From NCBI GenBank assembly GCA_946059285.1, contig CAMGMW010000068.1, positions 1 through 6,641 of the forward strand: a stretch of 6,641 bases of DNA, given 5' to 3'. The DNA is from an uncultured Clostridia bacterium. GTDB lineage: Bacteria > Bacillota_A > Clostridia > Oscillospirales > Oscillospiraceae. Under the pieces are notes generated by a model. It searched no databases, had not been told where the DNA came from, and saw nothing but the letters and a program-made list of their open reading frames with translations. A program made the position numbers and the translations under genes. Positions 1 through 5,715 of this stretch are shown one piece after another; position 1 is the stretch's first letter; each line of letters starts with the position of its first letter.

Positions 1-43
1 GTGATGCACAGCTCTATTATATTATATAGGAAGAGACACGATT

Positions 44-69
44 GGGGCCGGAGCAATCCGGCCTCTTTT
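44..69 (+). terminator. Intrinsic terminator or attenuator ahead of the first operon
   Basis: GGCCGGA (46-52) pairs perfectly with TCCGGCC (57-63) around a GCAA tetraloop; G44-C65 and G45-T64 can extend the stem, and TTTT follows at 66-69. This is a classic Rho-independent shape. It probably ends an upstream transcript lying outside the window. It sits only about 40 bases before the first start codon and the A/T-rich stretch at 15-28 precedes it, so it could instead be a leader attenuator of the operon; the window starts too close to decide. Confidence 0.8.
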
Positions 70-106
70 CTTGTATAGATCAGGCTGATCGGAAAGGAAC
101 GCTTTC

Positions 107-541
107 ATGACAAACGCTGAACGGGACTACATTATCCGCTATCGACAATCAGGAAAAAGCTGTGCGGAGATCGCACGGATACTGGGACTGTCCGCCAACA
201 CAGTGAAGTCCTTCTGTCAGAGAAACAGCATCGTACCGATTGCGCCGAACACGCAGGCGTCTCTCCCCACTCTTTCAGAGACGGTCTGCCTGTGCTGCGG
301 CGAAAAAATGGAGCTTCAGCCCCATCGCAAGCCGAAGCGCTTCTGCTCGGACTCTTGCAGGCTGCGTTGGTGGCACGCCCACCGGGACATGGAGAAAAAT
401 GCCGCAGACCGCCGCTGTTTCTCCTGCGGGCGTGTGTTTCGTTCTTCGCGGGAACAAAAATATTGCAGCCACGCCTGTTATATCAAAGCGAGATTTGGAG
501 GGAACGCGCATGAGCGCAATGCTGACGCAAGAGCAGTTTGA
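107..541 (+). CDS. HTH protein with two four-cysteine zinc knuckles (recombinase-operon gene, copy 1)
   Basis: A 144-residue protein, probably a DNA-binding cytoplasmic protein. Residues about 4-40 form a helix-turn-helix of the sigma-70 region 4 / resolvase type (AEIARILGLSANTVKSFCQ). Two treble-clef-like knuckles follow: C61-x2-C64-x15-C80-x3-C84 and C104-x2-C107-x12-C120-x3-C124, each with an aromatic/basic FCS..CR-like ending typical of zinc-binding modules. The ATG at 107 has an AAAGGA ribosome site 8 bases upstream. It is the first gene of a four-gene operon and its end overlaps the next gene by 32 bases. A homologue of the same design occupies the same place in the second operon (5769-6191), so it likely regulates or assists the serine recombinases, for example as operon regulator or directionality factor; that role is inference. 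The name of the family is not certain to me. Confidence 0.88.
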   Translation: MTNAERDYIIRYRQSGKSCAEIARILGLSANTVKSFCQRNSIVPIAPNTQASLPTLSETVCLCCGEKMELQPHRKPKRFCSDSCRLRWWHAHRDMEKNAADRRCFSCGRVFRSSREQKYCSHACYIKARFGGNAHERNADARAV

Positions 542-761
542 CCGGGAAGCGGGCTTCCGGCTTTCACTCTCCATCATGAATCGCCTGATGGAAGAAAACC
601 TGCTGACCCCAAAGGAATACAGGCAAATCGAAGGAATTCTGGGGCGAAAATTCTCGCCGGTATGGGCGGGTTTACCCGATACAATAAAGGATAAATCTGC
701 GCGACAGCCCTTGATAATCCGTCCATATGACGGTAATATGCATCACGATCCGATGGATTGA
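510..761 (+). CDS. Small SHOCT-like protein (recombinase-operon gene, copy 1)
   Basis: An 83-residue protein. Residues about 19-50 (LSIMNRLMEENLLTPKEYRQ and onward) have the two short amphipathic helices and the L-[IL]-T-x-x-E-[YF] turn typical of SHOCT-type oligomerization motifs. The C-terminal part ends in a DGNM motif that recurs in the second operon copy. I chose ATG 510 because GGAGG at 497-501 lies 8 bases upstream and because the homologue at 6184 aligns to the same start; an open frame continues upstream to 240 but that part only reads the preceding gene out of frame. It overlaps the HTH gene by 32 bases and ends 26 bases before the first recombinase. There are no membrane segments. 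Function unknown; its conservation in position argues for a partner role with the recombinases. Confidence 0.85.
   Translation: MSAMLTQEQFDREAGFRLSLSIMNRLMEENLLTPKEYRQIEGILGRKFSPVWAGLPDTIKDKSARQPLIIRPYDGNMHHDPMD
728..741 (+). repeat. 14-bp motif shared with the second operon (copy A)
   Basis: TGACGGTAATATGC is identical at 6363-6376. Both copies encode the DGNM motif near the end of the SHOCT-like protein, a few tens of bases before the start of the serine recombinase gene, while the surrounding genes are strongly diverged. It could be simple protein conservation or a conserved binding site. Confidence 0.55.
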
Positions 762-787
762 TACAATGTCAGAAGGGACGGATTGAT

Positions 788-2182
788 ATGAACGAGAAGA
801 CAATGACGCTTACCCGCATGGAAGCACCGGCGCAGCTGCCTGTGCGAAAGCGCGTGGCAGCCTATGCCCGCGTCTCCATGGAAAAGGACGCCATGCTGCA
901 CTCGCTGGCGGCGCAGGTCAGCTACTACAGCGAACGGATCCAGCGAAACCCGGAATGGGAGTACGCAGGGGTATTCGCGGATTTTGGTCTGACCGGTACG
1001 AAGGAAACGCGCCCGGAATTTCAGCGGATGCTGAAGGAATGCCGCGAAGGAAAGATCGACCTGATTCTGGTCAAATCCATCTCCCGTTTCGCCCGAAACA
1101 CGCTGACGCTGCTGAATACGGTGCGCGAGCTGAAGGGGCTGGGCATAGGCGTTTATTTTGAGGAACAGAAGCTGGATACGCTGAGCGGGGACGGTGAGTT
1201 TATGCTGACCATCCTCGCTTCTTTTGCACAGGAGGAGAGCCGCAGCGTATCCGAAAACTGCAAATGGCGCATCCGAAAGAAATTCGAGCAGGGTATTCCC
1301 ACGGGCTTTGGAATGTACGGCTACAAAGTAAGAAACGGAAGCTTTGCCATTAAGCCGGAGGAAGCCGCGGTGGTTCGCCGAATTTTTCAGATGTATCTGG
1401 AGGGCATGGGCAGCGTGAAAATCATGAAGCTTTTGACGGAGGAAGGCGTGCCCGCGCCATTGGGCGGCCTGTGGAACGCCAGCGTGGTCATGGAAATGCT
1501 GAAAAACGAGAAGTACGTCGGCGATCTGCTGCTTCAGAAGTTCTACACCAACAACCATGTGGAAAAGAAGCGTTTTCACAATCGCGGAGAGCTGCCGCAG
1601 TATTTTGTGGGCGAGGATCATGAACCGATTATTGACCGGGAAACCTTCGACGCCGTACAGCGAGAAATCGCCTGGCGAACGGCACAGCGTAAGGCAACAA
1701 AAGAGAGGAAAAAATCTCAGGCGACCGCATCAGATTTTTCTTCGGGCGAAGAGAGCACGCCGCCGTCTGGGAACAATAGCAGAGAAGCAATCCCCCTGAC
1801 CGACCGCATTTACTGCGGCGTCTGCGGAAAGAGATATCGATATAAGGTCACTCGGCTGGGCACGCCGTATGCCGCGCCGGTCTGGATCTGCAGCACGTTC
1901 AATTACCGTGGCAAGGCGTACTGCGCTTCGAAGCAGATCCCTGAGGACATTCTGAAAGAACTGATTGCCTCCGCTCTGGGAACGGTTTATACGGAGGACA
2001 GCGTTCATCATATCGAAATGCATCCGGGCAACCGGGTGCTGTTTGTTTTTCAGGACGGTCACACCGAGGAACACTTCTGGGAAGACCATTCCCGCAAAGA
2101 CAGCTGGAATGAGGAAAAGCGTCAGAAAGCCGCGGAGAAAACCAGAATCCAGCACCAGAAAAGGAAGGAGCAGGAACAATGA
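788..2182 (+). CDS. Large serine recombinase without a clear coiled coil (first of the pair)
   Basis: A 464-residue serine site-specific recombinase that would cut and rejoin DNA through a 5'-phosphoserine link. The resolvase-type catalytic domain covers about 20-170: YARVS with nucleophile S30 and R28, the ID-LVKSISRFARN segment with R100 and R103, then FEEQ and FAQEESRS. The 'recombinase' DNA-binding domain follows (about 176-300; YGYKV, IKPEEAAVVRRIF, LKNEKYVGD). After a K/S/E-rich linker (about 300-336) comes a zinc ribbon with C343, C346, C368 and C379. The tail is short and basic, without the long coiled coil seen in the next gene. Start: ATG 788 with AGAAGGGA 9 bases upstream; an in-frame TTG at 758 overlaps the previous stop and lacks a good ribosome site. 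It overlaps the next gene by ATGA. All catalytic residues that I can check are present, so it looks active. It is orthologous in sequence to the truncated recombinase at 6401. Confidence 0.96.
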   Translation: MNEKTMTLTRMEAPAQLPVRKRVAAYARVSMEKDAMLHSLAAQVSYYSERIQRNPEWEYAGVFADFGLTGTKETRPEFQRMLKECREGKIDLILVKSISRFARNTLTLLNTVRELKGLGIGVYFEEQKLDTLSGDGEFMLTILASFAQEESRSVSENCKWRIRKKFEQGIPTGFGMYGYKVRNGSFAIKPEEAAVVRRIFQMYLEGMGSVKIMKLLTEEGVPAPLGGLWNASVVMEMLKNEKYVGDLLLQKFYTNNHVEKKRFHNRGELPQYFVGEDHEPIIDRETFDAVQREIAWRTAQRKATKERKKSQATASDFSSGEESTPPSGNNSREAIPLTDRIYCGVCGKRYRYKVTRLGTPYAAPVWICSTFNYRGKAYCASKQIPEDILKELIASALGTVYTEDSVHHIEMHPGNRVLFVFQDGHTEEHFWEDHSRKDSWNEEKRQKAAEKTRIQHQKRKEQEQ

Positions 2183-3858
2183 GCGAAGCCAGAACCTATG
2201 AACCCACAGTCACGCGCGTCAAAACGGTTCGGGTCATCCCGCCGACCATTCAGCCGTTATCCGACATTCCTGCCTTTTCAGCGCGCCCCAGGCGCGTGGC
2301 GGCTTACGCCCGTGTCTCCACCAGCAGCGAGGAACAGCTGACCAGCTATGAGGCGCAGGTGAAGCACTATACCGAGTATATCAAGTCCAAGGAAACTTCA
2401 GACAACTGGCAGTTCGTGGATGTGTATACGGATAAGGGCATTACGGGCGTGAGCACCAAAAAGCGCGAGGGTTTTAACCGCATGATTCAGGATGCGCTGG
2501 CGGGCAGGATTGACCTGATCATCACCAAGAGCGTCTCCCGCTTCGCCAGAAATACCGTGGACACGCTGACTGCCATTCGAAAACTGAAAGAATACGGCGT
2601 GGAGGTCTATTTCGAGGAACAGAACATCTACACGCTGGACGGCAAGGGCGAGGTGCTGCTGACCATCATGTCCAGCATCGCGCAGGAGGAAAGCCGCAAT
2701 ATTTCCGAAAACGTGACCTGGGGGATGCGGAAGCGCTTCGCGGACGGCAAGGTGACCATGCCCTACGGACAGTTCATGGGCTATCGCCGCGGCAAGGACG
2801 GAACGCCGGAGGTTGTGGAAGCGGAGGCGGACGTCGTGCGCACCATCTTCCGGCGCTTTCTGGAGGGCGCAACCCCGGCGATGATCTCCAGAGAACTCAA
2901 TCTGGCCGGCGTTCCCTGCCCCTCCCGAAAAAGTCTGCTGAGTGAGAACGAGGCAGAAATCGCGAAAGCGCGAAAGAAAACCTCCCGCTGGGGTACATCC
3001 ACGGTGGAGAATATCCTTACCAACGAAAAATACAAGGGCGACGCGATCCTGCAAAAGACGTACTGCACGGATTATCTTCTGAAAACCTTTGTGGTAAACG
3101 ACGGCAGCGTGGTGCCCAAGTATTACGCGCAGAACAGCCATCCCGCCATCGTCAGCCCGGAGGTGTTCGATCTGGCGCAGCAGGAGCTGGCGTGGCGCAG
3201 AAGTCTGAATGGCCGATACAGCGGAAGAAGCTGCTTTGCCTCGCGCGTCGTTTGCGGGGATTGCGGCGCGTTTTACGGCAGTAAGGTCTGGCACAGCACG
3301 GACGAATATCGGCGCACGATCTGGCGCTGCAACAATAAGTACGCGGGCGAAACAAAATGCGCAACGCCCCATGTGACGCAGGAGGCACTGGAAAAAGCCT
3401 TCGTGCAGGTCATACAGCAGATGCTTTCTCAGAAAGACAGAATCCTGACCGCCTGCCGCGAAGCGCTGGATGAAGCCTTTGATACCATGGAACTCGATAA
3501 GGCTGCCACGCGGCTGCAGGATCAGGCGCTGGGCATGGCGGCGCGCGTCAGGCAGCTGGTGGATGAAAACGCCCGGGTGCAAAGGGATCAGGATGAGTTT
3601 AAGAACGATTACGAGGCGCTGCTCGCCGAGCACGCAAGGCTCAGCGAGAAAATCCGGACCATTGCGGAGCAGAAAAAAGATAAGGCAGAACGCCGGCGGC
3701 GCATCGAGATATTCCTTCATATGCTGGAAGAGCAGAAAGAGTGCGCGGACTTTGAACCGGGAATGTTCGTGGCACTGGTGGATAAGGTGATCATCCAACA
3801 TGACGGACACATGGGGTTCTGTTTCAGAAACGGAATGAAATGTGAGTATCCACAATAA
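2179..3858 (+). CDS. Large serine recombinase with coiled coil (second of the pair)
   Basis: A 559-residue large serine recombinase. Catalytic domain about 38-190: YARVS with S47 and R45, IDLIITKSVSRFARNT with R121 and R124, YFEEQ and AQEESRN. DNA-binding recombinase domain about 196-345 (YGQFMGYRRG, AEADVVRTIFRRFLEG, LTNEKYKGD). Zinc ribbon with C359, C362, C384, C394. A long heptad-like, charged helix (about 436-520) follows, the position of the coiled coil that in characterised large serine integrases controls synapsis and direction, and then a beta-rich C-terminal tail (VDKVIIQHDG..FCFRNGM). The ATG at 2179 overlaps the previous stop (ATGA) and AAGGAG at 2165-2170 lies 8 bases upstream, so translation is coupled. 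It is clearly homologous to, but not a recent duplicate of, the first recombinase. A terminator follows within 15 bases. It appears intact. Confidence 0.97.
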   Translation: MSEARTYEPTVTRVKTVRVIPPTIQPLSDIPAFSARPRRVAAYARVSTSSEEQLTSYEAQVKHYTEYIKSKETSDNWQFVDVYTDKGITGVSTKKREGFNRMIQDALAGRIDLIITKSVSRFARNTVDTLTAIRKLKEYGVEVYFEEQNIYTLDGKGEVLLTIMSSIAQEESRNISENVTWGMRKRFADGKVTMPYGQFMGYRRGKDGTPEVVEAEADVVRTIFRRFLEGATPAMISRELNLAGVPCPSRKSLLSENEAEIAKARKKTSRWGTSTVENILTNEKYKGDAILQKTYCTDYLLKTFVVNDGSVVPKYYAQNSHPAIVSPEVFDLAQQELAWRRSLNGRYSGRSCFASRVVCGDCGAFYGSKVWHSTDEYRRTIWRCNNKYAGETKCATPHVTQEALEKAFVQVIQQMLSQKDRILTACREALDEAFDTMELDKAATRLQDQALGMAARVRQLVDENARVQRDQDEFKNDYEALLAEHARLSEKIRTIAEQKKDKAERRRRIEIFLHMLEEQKECADFEPGMFVALVDKVIIQHDGHMGFCFRNGMKCEYPQ

Positions 3859-3870
3859 AAACTAATAACG

Positions 3871-3915
3871 AAAAGGCCTGATGGTCTGCTTATAATGCGG
3901 GCAATCAGGCTTTTT
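3871..3915 (+). terminator. Intrinsic terminator of the first operon
   Basis: GCCTGAT (3876-3882) pairs with ATCAGGC (3904-3910); beyond one G/A mismatch an inner helix GTCTGC (3884-3889) pairs with GCGGGC (3897-3902, two G-T pairs) around a 7-base loop, and TTTTT follows at 3911-3915. Four A's at 3871-3874 pair with the T run, so it may also slow transcripts coming from the right on the minus strand. It lies 12 bases after the second recombinase stop codon. Confidence 0.88.
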
Positions 3916-3953
3916 ATAGTTTGATCTCTGATGAAATGCGAAATCCATGAAAA

Positions 3954-3970
3954 TGTCACAAAATATCTGA
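3954..3970 (+). repeat. Left copy of a perfect 17-bp inverted repeat around the integrase block
   Basis: TGTCACAAAATATCTGA reads here on the plus strand and again, as its reverse complement, at 5452-5468. Similarity weakens but continues inward (about 8 of the next 14 bases match). The left copy also has internal dyad symmetry: GTCA (3955-3958) and TGAC (3968-3971) around a 9-base centre, the general shape of a tyrosine-recombinase core site. The repeats enclose the integrase gene and face inward. Confidence 0.85.
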
Positions 3971-3984
3971 CTTTGCGGCAGGGC

Positions 3985-4031
3985 AAAAAGCCTTGCTATA
4001 CCGTACTTTTAGGAGCCATCATACGGCTTTT
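3985..4031 (-). terminator. Probable intrinsic terminator of the integrase
   Basis: Read on the minus strand, AAAAGCC (4031-4025) pairs with GGCTTTT (3992-3986) and a T run continues to 3985. The loop is long (about 32 bases), with a further short GTA/TAC pairing inside it. It lies 10 bases beyond the integrase stop codon and before the left inverted repeat, so integrase transcripts would end inside the repeat-bounded block. Confidence 0.55.
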
Positions 4032-4041
4032 GACGGCTTAT
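4023..4041 (+). repeat. ACGGCTT direct repeats, left of integrase (candidate arm sites)
   Basis: ACGGCTT occurs at 4023-4029 and 4033-4039, exactly 10 bases apart. The second is part of TGACGGCTTAT (4031-4041), which is repeated identically and in the same orientation at 5229-5239 on the other side of the integrase. Integrases with an N-terminal arm-binding domain, like this one, bind short direct repeats near the element ends; assignment as arm sites is inference. Confidence 0.5.
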
Positions 4042-5153
4042 CAGCAAGAGGCAAGCAGGCTGGCGGCGTAAATCTGCCGCTCTGATAAACTGTGCCCGTA
4101 GAAATCCAGCGTTGTTTTGGCTGACTGATGTCCAAGCAGGGCGCTGATCGTTTGAATATCGATGCCCAGTTCCATCAGACGTGTGGCAAAACTATGACGA
4201 AGTGTATGGAAATGCACCCGCGCAAAACCCAATACCTGCATTTTGCGTTGGAAATGGCGTTGGATCGTGCGCGGCTCTGCCGCATGACCGACCTTTCCGA
4301 AAACATACGCATCCGTATTGCCGGCAGCGCGGCAGGCTTTTTGCAACATCACAAACAAAAAGTCCGGTATGGGCAAAATTCGGTGCGAACGCTTTGACTT
4401 CGGCGTTCCGATCATCAACACCGTGCGTTTACCGGTGCCATTTTCGAACCTGGCGGTTCTCTGCGCCGTTCTTCGTACCGTAATCGTTCTCTTTTCCCAA
4501 TCGATATCCGACCATTTGAGCGCGCACACCTCGCCTAAGCGCATACCGGTGTACAGGCTAAGCAAAGTGGGCAAATCATCCTGGTTCAGCGATGCTTTGC
4601 GCAGTTTTTCCTGCTCGGAACGGCTCAAAACCCGTTGCTCCATAGCCTCCTGGGGCTGAATTTTTATCCTGCGGCACGGGTTCAGCGAGATGATATCCGT
4701 TTCCTGAGCGCAGCGAAGCGCCGCATTCAGCAGTCGGAATATTCCTTTTACGGTACTATAAGCCAATTCGTCAGATTCCAGCTGAGAAATAAATGCGCGA
4801 ATTACGGAAGACGTCACCTCAGACAGCAAAAAATGGCCGAGTTTCGGGATCAAATGCGTTTGAATCTGGCGGAGATATGTCTGATAGGAAGAGTCTTTCA
4901 CGCTGCCTGACACTTCGCTTTCAAGCCATTGCTGCAGCCAATCCCGCAGAAGTATTCTGCGGCACTTCAGCATTGTTTCACCTACCGGGAGCCGCTCCGT
5001 TTTTTTTCGAAGCAGTTCATTCCGTACTTCCGTATATTGATAACCGTAAACATATCCGAATTTGGTCTTTCCTGTCGCAGTTTTTCCTACCACATAACGT
5101 CCTTCATAGCGACCGTCTCGGCGCTTGTAGATATTCTCTCCGTGTCTGGGCAT
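4041..5153 (-). CDS. Tyrosine site-specific integrase with N-terminal arm-binding domain
   Basis: A 370-residue tyrosine recombinase, the usual size for Tn916-type and related integrases. Residues about 4-52 (GENIYKRRDGRYEGRY...) form an AP2-like arm-DNA-binding domain; about 68-150 form the SAM-like core-binding domain; about 172-365 form the catalytic domain. The catalytic set is complete: R205 (YTGMRLGEV), a lysine near K254 (PKSKRSHR), H316 and R319 (HTLRH), H342 (LLGHQS) and nucleophile Y352 (LDFYGH). Start ATG at 5153-5151 has a perfect AAGGAGGT ribosome site; the frame stays open to 5288 but the upstream ATGs lack a comparable site. It runs opposite to all other intact genes in the window, is enclosed by the 17-bp inverted repeat, and has ACGGC direct repeats on both sides. 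No excisionase-like gene is visible beside it. It should catalyse integration/excision or inversion at nearby core sites. Confidence 0.97.
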   Translation of the reverse strand: MPRHGENIYKRRDGRYEGRYVVGKTATGKTKFGYVYGYQYTEVRNELLRKKTERLPVGETMLKCRRILLRDWLQQWLESEVSGSVKDSSYQTYLRQIQTHLIPKLGHFLLSEVTSSVIRAFISQLESDELAYSTVKGIFRLLNAALRCAQETDIISLNPCRRIKIQPQEAMEQRVLSRSEQEKLRKASLNQDDLPTLLSLYTGMRLGEVCALKWSDIDWEKRTITVRRTAQRTARFENGTGKRTVLMIGTPKSKRSHRILPIPDFLFVMLQKACRAAGNTDAYVFGKVGHAAEPRTIQRHFQRKMQVLGFARVHFHTLRHSFATRLMELGIDIQTISALLGHQSAKTTLDFYGHSLSERQIYAASLLASC

Positions 5154-5160
5154 GTTTTTG

Positions 5161-5168
5161 ACCTCCTT
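5161..5168 (-). promoter_or_regulatory. Perfect ribosome binding site fixing the integrase start
   Basis: The minus strand reads AAGGAGGT followed by CAAAAAC and then ATG (5153). The match to the anti-16S sequence and the spacing decide for this start over the upstream in-frame ATGs at 5195 and 5288. Confidence 0.9.
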
Positions 5169-5213
5169 GGTATGACATTCAATTTGTTTACTCATCTTTT
5201 GCAAAGCACAGCG

Positions 5214-5277
5214 TTTTGACGGCAGTTCTGACGGCTTATAACACAGCCGACAAACTGCAGAAGTTTTGATACGGCAG
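5214..5277 (+). repeat. ACGGC direct repeats, upstream of integrase (candidate arm or operator sites)
   Basis: TTTTGACGGC (5214-5223) and TTCTGACGGC (5226-5235) lie 12 bases apart; ACGGCAG at 5219-5225 recurs at 5271-5277, and TGACGGCTTAT at 5229-5239 is identical to 4031-4041. The cluster lies between the integrase start and its likely promoter region, so it could serve as arm sites, as an operator, or both. Confidence 0.5.
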
Positions 5278-5302
5278 CAATACGTCACTGGGATTTTTCT
5301 GC

Positions 5303-5325
5303 TTCTCGTGTTACTCTTGCGAGAA
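5303..5325. repeat. Short inverted repeat upstream of integrase
   Basis: TTCTCG (5303-5308) and CGAGAA (5320-5325) are perfect complements around 11 bases. No T run follows on either strand, so it is more likely a protein site or incidental hairpin than a terminator. Confidence 0.35.
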
Positions 5326-5362
5326 AATTACGTGAAATAGCCTTTTTTGAGGCTCAATTGTG

Positions 5363-5391
5363 TTGACATGGTAAGGCTTTCCACGTATAAT
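5363..5391 (+). promoter_or_regulatory. Consensus sigma-70/SigA promoter pointing right
   Basis: TTGACA (5363-5368), a 17-base spacer and TATAAT (5386-5391) match the consensus exactly; transcription would begin near 5398. The spacer carries an imperfect palindrome (TGGTAAGGCTTTCCA, 5369-5383; six of seven pairs), a possible operator. It points away from the integrase, out through the right 17-bp inverted repeat, antisense to the hsdS remnant and towards the second operon about 370 bases on. No convincing gene starts directly behind it. Confidence 0.8.
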
Positions 5392-5399
5392 ATTGTAAT

Positions 5400-5436
5400 G
5401 GATGGTAGGATGTTTCCATGTTTGCCTACTTCATCC
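5400..5436 (+). other. Leader hairpin at the transcript start
   Basis: GGATG (5400-5404) pairs with CATCC (5432-5436) and GTAGG (5405-5409) with CCTAC (5425-5429), leaving a two-base bulge (TT, 5430-5431) and a 15-base loop. A transcript from the promoter at 5363 would begin within a few bases of the foot of this helix. No T run follows, so it is not a standard terminator; it may stabilise the RNA 5' end or be a DNA-level inverted site next to the repeat at 5452. Confidence 0.5.
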
Positions 5437-5451
5437 AACGCCGTCGCAGAA

Positions 5452-5468
5452 TCAGATATTTTGTGACA
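5452..5468 (-). repeat. Right copy of the perfect 17-bp inverted repeat
   Basis: The minus strand reads TGTCACAAAATATCTGA, the same as the plus strand at 3954-3970. The hsdS-like sequence to its right stops matching about 20 bases before it, so the repeat lies at or close to the breakpoint of hsdS. Confidence 0.85.
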
Positions 5469-5486
5469 GCAACCGCACTGGCATGC

Positions 5487-5674
5487 AGTATTCCCCACGG
5501 TACCGTCTCTGTCCGCTTAATTCCACTTCCACGGACAATTTCGCCCAGGGTCGAACAGCGAACCCATTCCCATGTTTCGGGAATATCAAAAGGGATCTCA
5601 TCCGCAATTGAGCGCACCTCAGTACCGATTTTCTCATAAGGAGTATTATCAGAATCAACATCAGAAAATGATGT
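5487..5674 (-). pseudogene. hsdS: Remnant of type I restriction specificity subunit gene (hsdS)
   Basis: On the minus strand about 60 codons read like the conserved entry into an HsdS target-recognition domain: TPYEKIGTEV, DEIPFDIPETWEWVR and LGEIVRGSGIKRTET. In intact proteins this continues with a PCVRYGEIYT-like segment; here similarity is lost near 5490, shortly before the 17-bp repeat. At the other end it runs into the tRNA-like fragment near 5680 with no start codon or ribosome site. No hsdM, hsdR or other hsdS part is in the window. HsdS chooses the DNA target of type I restriction enzymes, and hsdS genes are often shuffled by neighbouring tyrosine recombinases, so the closeness to the integrase may be meaningful. 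The identification rests on recalled family motifs. Confidence 0.72.
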
Positions 5675-5688
5675 CGATTTTGTGCACC

Positions 5689-5715
5689 GAGGGGGTTCGA
5701 ATCCCCACTCTCCTT
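5689..5715 (+). other. tRNA 3'-end-like fragment (class II, Ser-like); possible attachment-site remnant
   Basis: GGGG-TTCGAAT-CCCC (5692-5706) is a typical T arm with the invariant TTCRA loop, and the following ACTCTCC (5707-5713) resembles the 3' acceptor strand of a tRNA-Ser that begins GGAGAGT. The preceding GCACCGA (5685-5691) resembles the end of a long variable arm. No matching 5' half exists upstream, where hsdS sequence lies instead, and CCA is not encoded. tRNA 3' ends are the commonest attachment sites of tyrosine-integrase elements, so it may mark an element boundary. Confidence 0.45.

Noticed and set aside
758..787. Upstream TTG start for the first serine recombinase
   Set aside because: It overlaps the previous stop codon and has no ribosome site, whereas ATG 788 has AGAAGGGA at good spacing.
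743..1621. A 292-codon minus-strand open frame opposite the first serine recombinase
   Set aside because: Same reasoning: antisense shadow with no recognisable domain or ribosome site.
2398..3855. A 485-codon open frame on the minus strand opposite the second serine recombinase
   Set aside because: It is fully antisense to a clearly conserved gene, has no family-like motifs, and is explained by the codon bias of the plus-strand gene.
5154..5288. Longer integrase reading frame starting at 5288
   Set aside because: The extra 45 residues precede the perfect AAGGAGGT site and the usual start of the arm-binding domain.
3954..5468. The repeat-bounded block as a classical insertion sequence
   Set aside because: The ends look like terminal inverted repeats, but there is no DDE or HUH transposase and no target-site duplication at the flanks; the enzyme is a tyrosine recombinase.
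5402..5639. Short plus-strand open frames after the promoter at 5363
   Set aside because: They are antisense to the hsdS remnant, lack ribosome sites and show no recognisable protein features.
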